A DNA stretch of 53,197 nucleotides from Vogesella fluminis (GTDB lineage Bacteria > Pseudomonadota > Gammaproteobacteria > Burkholderiales > Chromobacteriaceae): positions 1 through 53,197 of the forward strand of contig NZ_BMYP01000022.1 of NCBI RefSeq assembly GCF_014652335.1, given 5' to 3'. A program made the position numbers and the translations under genes. A model generated the notes under the pieces. It did not search any database, had not been told where the DNA came from, and worked only from the letters and a program-made list of their open reading frames with translations. Positions 25,195-32,907 of the stretch are shown one piece after another (the first letter of the stretch is position 1; every line of letters starts with the position of its first letter).

Positions 25195-26118
25195 TCAAAC
25201 GGCAATTGCCGGCGGCTGCCGCTCACGCCAGCCGCTGACGCAGGCATCAAGCTGGTCCAGCGTCAACAGCGTGGCCCGCGCGGGCAGCCGCTTCAGGCCG
25301 CGGCAGCCGGCACCGCCGAGCCAGACCTCAATCCCGTCCGGCAGCAGGGTGTCCAGCACCGCGACGTCCGTCTGCGGGCTGGCCTCGTAGGAGGCGGAAA
25401 AGGACAGCACCACCACGTCGACGCGGTGCTTGTGCGCCGCGCTGGCGATATCGGTGAGCGGCATCTGCGTGCCGAAGGCGATGGCGTCGCAGCCGGCCAG
25501 GCGCAGCAGCGCTTCCACCATCAGCAGGCCGATCAGGTGCTGCTCGCCCGGGCAGGTGGTCAGCATCACCCGCGGCGACTGCAGGCCGGCGGGGATGCCG
25601 GCCAGGGTCTCGCGCAGCACGCGCTTGACCTCTTCCGAGTACAGGTGTTCCTCGTATACGCGCAGCTCGCCGCGCATCCACGCCTCGCCGACCAGCGGGT
25701 TGGCCACGGCCAGAAAATCACCGACGAAGCGGCGCAGGCCGAGCTCGAACAGGCGGTGGCGCAGCAGCTCGCGCACCGCCAGCGCGTCGTGGCCGCTCAG
25801 CGCGTCGATCAGGCCGGCGCAGACATCCGGCACCACCCGCGCCGGGGTGTGCACCTGCGCCAAGGCCTCCAGCTGCGCCATGCTCTGCCCGACCAGCTTG
25901 CCGGGGCGGAAGCCGAGATCCATCAGCCGCCGCACCTGCTTCAGCTTGCCGACCTGCGCCGCGCTGTACAGACGGTCGCCGGCGGCATCGCGCGCCGGCT
26001 GCGGAAAGCCGTAGCGGCGCTCCCACATTCGCAACAGGTCCTTGGAGATGCCGGTTTCGCGTTCGACGGCGGCGATGGGCAGGCCGCCATCGCTCGGGGC
26101 GGAGTCTTCGTTCATCAT
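25195..26118 (-). CDS. MerR-type B12-binding photoreceptor repressor (LitR/CarH family)
   Basis: This 307 aa protein has three parts: a MerR-type DNA-binding domain (LPIAAVERETGISKDLLRMW, then ERRYGFPQPARD), a helical cobalamin-capping domain and a Rossmann B12 domain. It carries the hallmarks of light-sensing CarH/LitR proteins: the W-x9-EH element (W in GEAW, then EEH in VYEEHLYSEEV) and the B12 ligand motif ExHxxG, seen as GEQHLIGL. Family members bind adenosylcobalamin in the dark and repress; light breaks the Co-C bond and releases DNA. It lies just after an eight-gene lipid operon, its presumed target. An ATG at 26145 would extend it by nine residues. Confidence 0.9.
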   Translation of the reverse strand: MMNEDSAPSDGGLPIAAVERETGISKDLLRMWERRYGFPQPARDAAGDRLYSAAQVGKLKQVRRLMDLGFRPGKLVGQSMAQLEALAQVHTPARVVPDVCAGLIDALSGHDALAVRELLRHRLFELGLRRFVGDFLAVANPLVGEAWMRGELRVYEEHLYSEEVKRVLRETLAGIPAGLQSPRVMLTTCPGEQHLIGLLMVEALLRLAGCDAIAFGTQMPLTDIASAAHKHRVDVVVLSFSASYEASPQTDVAVLDTLLPDGIEVWLGGAGCRGLKRLPARATLLTLDQLDACVSGWRERQPPAIAV

Positions 26119-26126
26119 TTGTACAA
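26119..26126 (-). promoter_or_regulatory. TTGTACAA palindrome at the photoreceptor start
   Basis: A perfect 8-base palindrome abuts the start of the MerR-type gene. A related TTGTACA occurs in the promoter of the lipid operon near 31873-31879. It may be part of a LitR operator; this is inference from the shared sequence. Confidence 0.35.
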
Positions 26127-26161
26127 GCTGGCGTCCCGACAACACATCGACAAGGCCGGCA

Positions 26162-26575
26162 TTATGCCATGCGCCGTTTGATCACACGCAGCAAGGCACC
26201 GACGAGCGGCAGTTTTTCGTACACCCCTTCCGCCGCATCCCAGTAGTCGCGGTGCGCGGCGATGCGGCCGTCGGCGGCGAGGGTCAGCAGCGTGCCGCCG
26301 TGGATCTGCTGCGCCCGGCCACCCAGCTCGAAGCGGAAATCCCAGCTGACGAAGGCCTTGTCGTCCTGCGCCACCACCTCGCCGATCACGAAGCGCGGCA
26401 CCTGCAGCCGCCGGAACATGTTCGCGTACAAGGCCTTGATCGCGTCGCGGCCGTGCACCTGCTGGAACGGGTCGCGGAAGGTGGCGGACTCGGCGTAGAC
26501 GGCGTCGATGTCATCCAGCGTCTGCGGCGACAGCGAGGCAAACCAGTCCAGATGGCGGGCAAGTTGGGGATTCAT
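26162..26575 (-). CDS. NTF2/SnoaL-like protein
   Basis: This 137 aa protein fits the small cone-shaped NTF2 fold: LDDIDAVYAESATFRDPFQQ at about 19-38, then FVSWDFRFELGGR and AHRDYWDAAEGVYEKLP. Family members are isomerases, hydrolases or binding proteins; the role here is unknown. Its ATG overlaps the stop of the SDR gene by 4 bases (ATGA). It is the last enzyme-like gene of the lipid operon. Confidence 0.85.
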   Translation of the reverse strand: MNPQLARHLDWFASLSPQTLDDIDAVYAESATFRDPFQQVHGRDAIKALYANMFRRLQVPRFVIGEVVAQDDKAFVSWDFRFELGGRAQQIHGGTLLTLAADGRIAAHRDYWDAAEGVYEKLPLVGALLRVIKRRMA

Positions 26576-27345
26576 AGTCCGGTAACCCTGTGGGCGAGCC
26601 AGAAGTACAGGCGGTAGGGCAACAGTGCGGCCAACTTCAGCGGCCACGAGAAGCGCTTCGGGAAATGGATGTCGAACTCGCCGCGGGCGAAGCCGCGCAC
26701 GATCTGCTGCGCCGCCTGTTCCGGCGTCAGCAGTGCCGGCATGGCAAACCCGTTCTGCGCGGTGAGGCGGGTGGCGACAAAGCCGGGATTGATCACGTGC
26801 ACGCCGATGCCGTGGCGGTGCAGGTCGAGGTACAGCGTCTGCGCGAAGTGGTTCACCGCCGCCTTGGTGGCGCCGTACACCAGGCCGTTGGGCATGCCGC
26901 CCCAGCCGGCAACGCTGGCCACCAGTGCGATGGCGCCGCCGGACTGCGCCAGCAGCTGCGGCACCAGCGCCGCGCTGCCGTACATCACCCCCAGCAGGTT
27001 GACGTCGACCATGCGCCGCGCCAGCTCCGGTGTCAGTTGCCAGGCGCGCAGCGGGGTGTAGTCGCCGGCCAGCATCACCACCAGGTCGATGCCCTGCCAC
27101 TGTTGCAGCAACTGGTCGCGGCAGCGCTGCCAGTCCTCGGGGCGGGTCACGTCCAGTGGCAGCAGCCACATCCGCTCGTGGCCGCTGGCGACCTCGCGCA
27201 GCGCCGCCTCGTGGCGGCCGGACAGCGCCACCCAGGCGCCGAGGCGGTGCAGCTCGCGCGCCAGCGCCGCGCCGATGCCGTGGCCGGCGCCGACCAGCCA
27301 CACGCGGCGGTTGTGCCAGTCCTGCAAGCGGGGGTTCAGGCTCAC
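26572..27345 (-). CDS. Short-chain dehydrogenase/reductase
   Basis: This 257 aa NAD(P)-dependent SDR shows the cofactor motif GAGHGIGAAL (about 18-27), MLAGDYTPL, a catalytic region around VASVAGWGGMPNGLVYGATK (YxxxK seen as YGATK) and INPGFVATRLT. The GTG start at 27345 is chosen because it makes a 4-base GTGA overlap with the preceding lipoprotein gene, matching every other junction in the operon. SDRs with this neighbourhood accompany cfa-like genes in light- or singlet-oxygen-responsive clusters. The substrate is not known. Confidence 0.87.
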   Translation of the reverse strand: MSLNPRLQDWHNRRVWLVGAGHGIGAALARELHRLGAWVALSGRHEAALREVASGHERMWLLPLDVTRPEDWQRCRDQLLQQWQGIDLVVMLAGDYTPLRAWQLTPELARRMVDVNLLGVMYGSAALVPQLLAQSGGAIALVASVAGWGGMPNGLVYGATKAAVNHFAQTLYLDLHRHGIGVHVINPGFVATRLTAQNGFAMPALLTPEQAAQQIVRGFARGEFDIHFPKRFSWPLKLAALLPYRLYFWLAHRVTGL

Positions 27346-27884
27346 GGCTGCGCCCCCTTGCGGAACATCAGCGTGACTTCGCCCAGGCGCACGCCCCACT
27401 TGCTCATCACCGAGCGGTTCAGCACCGTGTGCTCGTCCAGCTGGTACATCCAGTCGTCAAAACGCACCTCGTACACCTTGCCGTCCACCGGCAGGCGCAG
27501 CGTGTAGTCCCAGAACAGCGCAAAGCCTTCGGTGTGTCCGCTGGCCTGCCCCACCACGTCGCTGGCGGTGCCGCGGTAGCGGCCATCGGGCAGCTTTTGC
27601 AGCGTCCACACCCGGCGCTGTTTTTCGCCGTCGTCGTAAATGAAGTGTTCGTCCAGCACGCCGCGGTCGCCCTGCCAGCTGCCGTTCATCTGCACGCTGA
27701 AGCGGCGCAGCACCTTGCCGCTGCGGTCCTGGAACATGCCCTGTGCCGTCAGCGGACCGTTGAAATACGTTTGCAGGTCAAAGCTTGGCCGCGTGCCGCG
27801 GTAGTCGTCGATGCTGGCGCTGGAACACGCCGCCAGCAGCCCGCACAGCATGGCCAGCACGGCGGCTTTCCGTATCCGGATCAT
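27342..27884 (-). CDS. DUF3833 lipoprotein
   Basis: This 180 aa protein has a lipoprotein signal peptide with lipobox LAAC at about residue 17-20 and the DUF3833 body (FNGPLTAQGMFQDRSGKVLR at about 42-61; LDEHFIYDDGE; DDWMYQLDEHTVLNRSVMSK). DUF3833 proteins are typical of cfa/DUF1365/FAD clusters and may handle or bind modified lipid in the envelope; no activity is established that I know of. ATGA overlap with the small frame upstream and GTGA overlap with the SDR downstream. Confidence 0.87.
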   Translation of the reverse strand: MIRIRKAAVLAMLCGLLAACSSASIDDYRGTRPSFDLQTYFNGPLTAQGMFQDRSGKVLRRFSVQMNGSWQGDRGVLDEHFIYDDGEKQRRVWTLQKLPDGRYRGTASDVVGQASGHTEGFALFWDYTLRLPVDGKVYEVRFDDWMYQLDEHTVLNRSVMSKWGVRLGEVTLMFRKGAQP

Positions 27885-28033
27885 GTTCTTGCTCCCGAGA
27901 AGATGGCTGCCGGTGGCAGGGCCGCCAGCTTGAGCAGCGCCGGGGTGTGCACGTACAGCGGCAGCGCCACCATCGCCAGCGGCAGGCCGCCGAGGCCGCT
28001 CAGTGCCAGCTGGCGCGTGCCCGGCGCGTTCAT
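27881..28033 (-). pseudogene. 50-codon remnant of an MFS transporter
   Basis: The frame reads GLGGLPLAMVALPLYVHTP near the N-terminus, the typical start of MFS sugar-cation-symporter-type proteins, then stops after only 50 residues. A full MFS gene usually occupies this slot in related clusters, from memory. The remaining frame keeps ATGA overlaps with both neighbours, so the internal deletion preserved translational coupling. The body of about 350 codons is gone. It could still act as a coupling peptide but cannot be a transporter. Confidence 0.6.
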
Positions 28034-28548
28034 CCGCGGCCACCCAGCAGCTGCTCGCGCACCGCCGGCGCCCGCGATGCCGGATCCAGCCAGATGCGGA
28101 AAAACAGCTGCCCGAACAGCGGGTCGTCGATGCGGTGGGTCGGGCGGCCGTTGAACCAGAAGCGCACCACCGCGCCGTCCATGGCGCCGAGCAGCACGTC
28201 GCCCTCCTGCACGTCGGGAAAGGCGCGCCGCATGTGCTCGGCCCACGCCACGCGGACGCGCTCCGGCATGCCGTAGCGCAGCATTTCCTCGAGGCTGGTT
28301 TCTACCAGCCTGGCGCCGGCAATGCTGCGCGCGTAGCGGATCTCCAGCGCGAACGGCCGCGCCCACTGGAAGGGCTGTGCCGCCGGGGTGTACAGCGCCG
28401 AGTCGTGCAGCTTGAAGCCGAACCAGCGCAGCGTGCCCTGGCCGCGCAGTTGCAAACCGTTCAGTTCTGCCGGCAGTGCCATGGCATTTCCCATCTGTGC
28501 GACAAGCAGCGCCACGCTAGCGGCGACGGATTTCCAGTTGGCAGACAT
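28030..28548 (-). CDS. Chalcone isomerase-like protein
   Basis: This 172 aa protein has a signal-peptide-like N-terminus (SVAASVALLVAQMGNAMA) followed by a chalcone-isomerase-like domain (GLQLRGQGTLRWFGFKLHDS at about 31-50; LEIRYARSIAGARLVETSLE; GDVLLGAMDGAVVRFWFNGR). Bacterial members of this fold are thought to bind fatty acids rather than flavonoids, and appear beside cfa-like genes. The start overlaps the end of the cfa-like gene by 32 bases, and its stop overlaps the MFS remnant ATG. Confidence 0.8.
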   Translation of the reverse strand: MSANWKSVAASVALLVAQMGNAMALPAELNGLQLRGQGTLRWFGFKLHDSALYTPAAQPFQWARPFALEIRYARSIAGARLVETSLEEMLRYGMPERVRVAWAEHMRRAFPDVQEGDVLLGAMDGAVVRFWFNGRPTHRIDDPLFGQLFFRIWLDPASRAPAVREQLLGGRG

Positions 28549-29737
28549 CGGTGCGTCCCGCGTCGAAACCGGCGATGCAGTAGTGCAGGTAGAACTGCCA
28601 CAGGCGCACGAAGGCCTGATCGAAGCCCTGGCCATACACCTGCGGCAGCGCGGCGTTGAAATCATGCAACCAGCGCCGCAGTGTCTCGGCGTAGTCGCGA
28701 CCAAAGGTGTAGCGCTCGGCCAGCTGCAGCCCGGCGCCGGCGATGTCGCGCTCCAGCGCCGCCGGCGACGGCAGCATGCCGCCGGGGAAGATGAACTGCT
28801 GGATGAAGTCGGTGCCGCGCTGGTAGCGCGCGAAATGCTCGTCGCCGATGGTGATCACCTGCACCATCGCCCGGCCGCCGGGCTTGAGGCGCTCGTGCAG
28901 GGTGCGGAAGTAGCGCGGCCACCAGCGCGCGCCGACCGCCTCCAGCATCTCGATCGACACGATGTGGTCGAACTGGCCGTCGATGTCGCGGTAGTCCTGC
29001 AACCGCAGATCGGCCTGCTGCGCCAGCCCGGCTGCGGCCAACCTTTGCTGCGCCCATTCCAGCTGCGACGGCGACAGGGTCACGCCGGTGACGTGCACAC
29101 CGCGGCTGCGGATCGCGTACTCGGCAAAGCCGCCCCAGCCGCAGCCGATTTCCAGGATGCGCTGCCCCGGCTGCGCATCGAGCCGCGCCAGGATGCGTTC
29201 GTACTTGGCCTCCTGCGCCGCGGCCAACGTCTGCCCGGCCTCGCCGCTGAAGATGGCGGCGGAGTAGGTCATACCCGGGTCCAGCCACAGCCGGTAGAAG
29301 TCGTTGCCGATGTCGTAGTGGGCGTGGATGTTGCGGCGACTGCCACGTCGGGTATTGGCGCGCGTCAGGTGCTTCAGCCAGTAGCCGGCGGTGCCCAGCC
29401 AGCTGCCGTGGATCGCCTGCTCGAAGGCGGCCTCGTTGGCCAGTGCCAGCTGCAGCAGCGACGTCCAGTCCGGCGACGTCAGCCAGCCGTCGCGCCAGGC
29501 CTCGGCCAGGCCGATGTCGCCGGCCAGCACGATGCGGCGCAGCGCGCGCCAGTCGTAGACCTGCAGCTGTGCCTGCGGGCCGGGATGAGCGCCACGGAAC
29601 TGGTAGCTGCTGCCGTCGGGGGTGATCAGCGTCAGCTCGCCGTACTGCAGGCGCGACAGTGCCAGCAGCAGCGGGCGCACCAGCAGCGGCACGCGCAAGG
29701 GCAACGGAGAAGCGAGGGTACGCGAGGATGAATTCAT
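28517..29737 (-). CDS. Cyclopropane-fatty-acid-phospholipid synthase family methyltransferase
   Basis: This 406 aa SAM-dependent lipid methyltransferase has an N-terminal lipid-binding domain and a C-terminal catalytic domain. Seen are NIHAHYDIGNDFYRLWLDPG (about 140-159), MTYSAAIF, the SAM motif ILEIGCGWGGFAEY (about 197-210) and FIQQFIFPGGMLPS. Proteins of this type add a methylene or methyl group to unsaturated acyl chains of membrane phospholipids. In this gene setting it could make cyclopropane, methylated or furan-type fatty acids; the exact product is not readable. ATGA overlap with the DUF1365 gene. Confidence 0.9.
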   Translation of the reverse strand: MNSSSRTLASPLPLRVPLLVRPLLLALSRLQYGELTLITPDGSSYQFRGAHPGPQAQLQVYDWRALRRIVLAGDIGLAEAWRDGWLTSPDWTSLLQLALANEAAFEQAIHGSWLGTAGYWLKHLTRANTRRGSRRNIHAHYDIGNDFYRLWLDPGMTYSAAIFSGEAGQTLAAAQEAKYERILARLDAQPGQRILEIGCGWGGFAEYAIRSRGVHVTGVTLSPSQLEWAQQRLAAAGLAQQADLRLQDYRDIDGQFDHIVSIEMLEAVGARWWPRYFRTLHERLKPGGRAMVQVITIGDEHFARYQRGTDFIQQFIFPGGMLPSPAALERDIAGAGLQLAERYTFGRDYAETLRRWLHDFNAALPQVYGQGFDQAFVRLWQFYLHYCIAGFDAGRTDVCQLEIRRR

Positions 29738-30501
29738 GACAACTCTCCGGGAGAAACCGAGCTGGCCGCGTGGCCATCCTTGCCGAAAAACGGGACTTTC
29801 TTGCGCCACAGCCGCAGCGCCTGCCAGTGGATGCGCAGCCACACCGCCACGGTGAGCAGGCCGGTGGCCAGCAGCAGTTGCCACAGCCGCGCCGGCGAGT
29901 ACGGCATCGGCGTGCCCTGCTGGGTGGCGACGAAGTCGTTGTGCTCGTCGTCGCGGCGGTACTCGATGCGCACCGCGAAGCGGCCATCCGCCGCGCGCAG
30001 GAAGCGGAAGCGGTAGCTGCCCTCCACCTGGAAGAACGGCGACACCTGCAGCGCCTTGCCGGTGCTCAGCAGGTCGCGGCGGCCGATGGCGCGATGGTCC
30101 GGGTGGTGCAGGCAGTAGTCGTGATGCTGGCCGAAGGTGTTGCTGACCTCGACCCATACCGCGCGCAGCGTGGCGACGGCATCGAACACCAGGTAGAAGC
30201 TGACCGGGTTGAACACGTAGCCGAACAGGCTGGGCAGGGTGTGCAGCTCGATGCGCGCGATGTCATGCACCCCGCTTGCGGCCAACCTTGCCGTCAGCCA
30301 CGGCAGCAGCGGCGAGCCGTCGCGCGGGCCGTGGTGACGGCGCTGCCAGCTCACCCCCGGCGCGAGGCGAATGCTGGCCGGCTCCGGCTGCCCCGGCAGC
30401 AGCGTCAGCGCGAGCCAGGCGTGCCGGTAGCTGAACTGGTGGCGGATCGGCGCGCTGCGGCCGTGCCAGACATGGCCGCGATAGAGGCTGAACGCGGTCA
30501 T
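29734..30501 (-). CDS. DUF1365 family protein
   Basis: This 255 aa protein shows the DUF1365 features GHVWHGRSAPIRHQFSYRHA (about 9-28), LPSLFGYVFNPVSFYLVFD, KALQVSPFFQVEGSYRFRF and one C-terminal membrane segment (LWQLLLATGLLTVAVWLRI). DUF1365 almost always lies between a flavin amine oxidase and a cfa-like gene, as here. Its biochemical role is unknown. It contains a perfect TTGCGGCCAACCTTG motif at 30276-30290. ATGA overlap with the flavoprotein gene. Confidence 0.88.
   Translation of the reverse strand: MTAFSLYRGHVWHGRSAPIRHQFSYRHAWLALTLLPGQPEPASIRLAPGVSWQRRHHGPRDGSPLLPWLTARLAASGVHDIARIELHTLPSLFGYVFNPVSFYLVFDAVATLRAVWVEVSNTFGQHHDYCLHHPDHRAIGRRDLLSTGKALQVSPFFQVEGSYRFRFLRAADGRFAVRIEYRRDDEHNDFVATQQGTPMPYSPARLWQLLLATGLLTVAVWLRIHWQALRLWRKKVPFFGKDGHAASSVSPGELS
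30276..30290 (+). repeat. Single exact copy of the GCGGCCAACCTTG motif
   Basis: TTGCGGCCAACCTTG lies on the plus strand inside the DUF1365 gene. A near copy in the opposite orientation is at 31459-31472. Confidence 0.75.
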
Positions 30502-31808
30502 GGCGCGACCACCGCCGGCTGCGGTTGCAGCGGCGGTGCGGCCAGCGGCACGCTGATGTCCCACGGGATAGGCGCGCCGAGCGCCTGCGCCACCGCCATG
30601 CCGGCCTTGAGGCCGTCCTCGTGGAAGCCGTAGCCAGCCCAGGCGCCGGCAAACCAGGTGCGCTGGCGGCCCTGTATCGTCGCCAGCGACTGCTGCGCGG
30701 CGATGGCGGCGCGGTCGAACAGCGGGTGGGCGTAGTCGAATTCCGCCAGCTTGCCCTGCGGCTCGCGGTAGGGGTTCAGCGTCACGATCACCGGGCTGCG
30801 GAACGGCAGCCCCTGCAGCTGGTTGAGCAGGTAGCTGACCATCACCGGCTGCGACGACGGCCCGCCCTCGCCCATGCGGTAATTCCATGCCGCCCACGCC
30901 TGGCGCCGCGCCGGCAGGAAGGAAGCGTCGGTGTGCAGCACCGCGCGGTTGGGCTGGTAACGCAACTGCGACAGCAGCGCCCGTTCCGCCTCGCTGGCGT
31001 CGCCGAGCAGCGCCAGCGCCTGGTCGCTGTGGCAGGCCAGCACCAGCTGCTCGAAGTGCTCGTCGCCGTGGCGGCTGGACAGCGTGACGCCGCGTCCGTC
31101 GCGGCGCACCTGGTGCACCGGCGACGACAGCCGCAGCTCGCCGATGCCGGCCACCATGCGCCGCACGTACTCGCGCGCGCCGCCCTGCACCGTTTTCCAC
31201 TGCGGCCGGTCCAGTATCTGCATCAGGCCGTGGTTGGCGCAGAAATCGAAGAAGGTCGAGGCCGGAAACGCGGCCATGTCGCGGGTGGAGCTGGACCAGA
31301 TCGCGGCCCCCATCGGCAGCAGATACCAGTCGCGCAGCGCATCGCTGAAGCGGTAACGGTCGAGGATCTGCCCCAGCGTCTCGCCGCTGTCGCGGCTTTC
31401 CCGCTGCAGCTGCGGTGCCAGCCGGTGCAGGCGCAGGATGTTGCCGACCATGCGCCAGAAGGTTGGCCGCAGCAGGTTGCGCTTCTGCGCGAACAGGGTG
31501 GCGACGCTGCTGCCGGCCCACTCCACGTTTTCCTGCTCCAGCACCACAGAGAAGGTCATCTCGCTGGCGCGCACCGGCACCCCCAGCAGCGCAAACAGGC
31601 GGATCAGGTTGGGATAGGTGCGGTCGTTGTGCACCAGGAAGCCGGTGTCCACCGGCGCGCGGACGCCTTCCAGCTCGACGTCGACGGTATTGCTGTGACC
31701 GCCGGCGTAGGCCGCGGCCTCGAACAGCACCACCTGGTGTCCGGCCCGGCTCAAGAGCCAGGCCGAGGACAGGCCGGCAATGCCGGCACCCACCACCGCA
31801 ATTTTCAT
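30498..31808 (-). CDS. FAD-dependent amine-oxidase-like oxidoreductase
   Basis: This 436 aa flavoprotein begins with the dinucleotide-binding motif IAVVGAGIAGLSSAWLLS, then FEAAAYAGGHSNTVDVE, and ends its FAD domain with WFAGAWAGYGFHEDGL (about 385-400). It resembles NAD/FAD-binding proteins of the cfa-DUF1365 clusters, where a desaturase-like or amine-oxidase-like step on acyl chains is suspected. It is the first gene of the operon and follows a promoter region with TTGTACA and TTGACA elements. Confidence 0.88.
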   Translation of the reverse strand: MKIAVVGAGIAGLSSAWLLSRAGHQVVLFEAAAYAGGHSNTVDVELEGVRAPVDTGFLVHNDRTYPNLIRLFALLGVPVRASEMTFSVVLEQENVEWAGSSVATLFAQKRNLLRPTFWRMVGNILRLHRLAPQLQRESRDSGETLGQILDRYRFSDALRDWYLLPMGAAIWSSSTRDMAAFPASTFFDFCANHGLMQILDRPQWKTVQGGAREYVRRMVAGIGELRLSSPVHQVRRDGRGVTLSSRHGDEHFEQLVLACHSDQALALLGDASEAERALLSQLRYQPNRAVLHTDASFLPARRQAWAAWNYRMGEGGPSSQPVMVSYLLNQLQGLPFRSPVIVTLNPYREPQGKLAEFDYAHPLFDRAAIAAQQSLATIQGRQRTWFAGAWAGYGFHEDGLKAGMAVAQALGAPIPWDISVPLAAPPLQPQPAVVAP

Positions 31809-31839
31809 GATGTCAGTCCTTTATCGATACTGCGTTATC

Positions 31840-31880
31840 GATCAATCATTCTATTTTGTCAAATACTTGTCCTGTACAAA
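31840..31880 (-). promoter_or_regulatory. Candidate promoter/operator of the lipid operon
   Basis: On the minus strand TTTGTACAGGACAAG is followed by TATTTGACAAAATAGAATG, giving a possible -35 TTGACA and an alternative -10 TAGAAT. The TTGTACA element matches the palindrome at the photoreceptor gene start. LitR control is inferred. Confidence 0.4.
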
Positions 31881-31894
31881 AATGAAAAGTTCAA

Positions 31895-31921
31895 CAAAAA
31901 AGCCTGACATCGTCAGGCTTT
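31895..31921 (-). terminator. Terminator of the hydroxyacid dehydrogenase gene
   Basis: AAAGCCTGAC-GAT-GTCAGGCTTTTTT on the minus strand, a strong stem and T run, just after the dehydrogenase stop. Confidence 0.85.
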
Positions 31922-31942
31922 GTCCATCACAAGCACACGGTT

Positions 31943-32893
31943 TCAGTCCAGCCGGTTCTGCCTTTCGCCGCGCTGCCAGGCCTCGATATTGCCGACCAGC
32001 TGCGCCGCCAGTCTGGCCATCGCCTCGCCGCTGGCCCAACCGACGTGTGGCGTCACGATCAGGTGCGGCAGGCGCGCCTTCAGCAGCGGGTTGCCGTCGC
32101 GCGGCGGCTCCACCGACAGCACGTCGAAGCCGGCGCCGCCGAGCTGGCCGAATTTCAGTGCCGCCACCAGCGCCTCCTCGTCCACCAGCCCGCCGCGCGC
32201 GGTGTTGACCAGCACTGCACCCGGCTTCATCGCCATCAGCTCCGGTTGCGCGATCAGGTTGCGGGTGTCGTCGTTCAGCGGGCAGTGCAGCGAGATCACG
32301 TCGGAGCTGGCCAGCAGCGCGTCAAACGCCACGTAGCCGTCGCGCACCGTGGCCGCGCCCTTGCGCTCGGCAAACTGCACGTGCATGCCGAAGGCACGGG
32401 CGCGCGCCGCCATCGCCTGGCCGATGCCGCCGCTGCCGACGATGCCCAGCGTCGCGCCCTGCAGGTCGCGGATCGGCGCGCCGAAGTGGCAGAACTGCGC
32501 CGCCTGCTGCCACACCCCGGCGGCGACATCGCGCTGGTAGGCCGGCAGGTTGCGCATCAGCGCCATCATCAGCATGAAGGCGTGCTCCGCCACGGTGTCG
32601 TCGCCGTAGTGGCGGATGTTGCACACCGCGATGCCGCGCTCGCGGCAGGCGGCAACATCGATGTGGTTGTAGCCGGTGGCAGCGATGGCCAGCAGCTTCA
32701 GCCGCGGCAATGCGGCCAACGTGGCCGCGTCGAACGCGACCTTGTTGCTGATCACGATGTCGGCATCGGCACAGTGGGCCAGCAGTTGCTCGCGGCTGGT
32801 GGACGGATAGGCGGTGAAGCGGTGCGGAAAGATACAAGACGGCACCGGGACAGGCAGGCTGTCCCGGTCGACAAACACGATGTGATGGCTCAT
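31943..32893 (-). CDS. D-isomer-specific 2-hydroxyacid dehydrogenase
   Basis: This 316 aa NAD(P)-dependent enzyme resembles glycerate/hydroxypyruvate reductases. Seen are AATGYNHIDVAACRERGI (about 71-88), the Rossmann motif LGIVGSGGIGQAMAARA (about 148-164), HCPLNDDTRNLI with the substrate Arg in NTARGGLVDEEAL (about 233-245), and the catalytic His in LIVTPHVGWAS. The start at 32893 gives the family N-terminus. The downstream order to the DUF2189 gene suggests cotranscription (gap 14 bases). Confidence 0.9.
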   Translation of the reverse strand: MSHHIVFVDRDSLPVPVPSCIFPHRFTAYPSTSREQLLAHCADADIVISNKVAFDAATLAALPRLKLLAIAATGYNHIDVAACRERGIAVCNIRHYGDDTVAEHAFMLMMALMRNLPAYQRDVAAGVWQQAAQFCHFGAPIRDLQGATLGIVGSGGIGQAMAARARAFGMHVQFAERKGAATVRDGYVAFDALLASSDVISLHCPLNDDTRNLIAQPELMAMKPGAVLVNTARGGLVDEEALVAALKFGQLGGAGFDVLSVEPPRDGNPLLKARLPHLIVTPHVGWASGEAMARLAAQLVGNIEAWQRGERQNRLD

Positions 32894-32907
32894 GGAATGG
32901 ACGGGTG

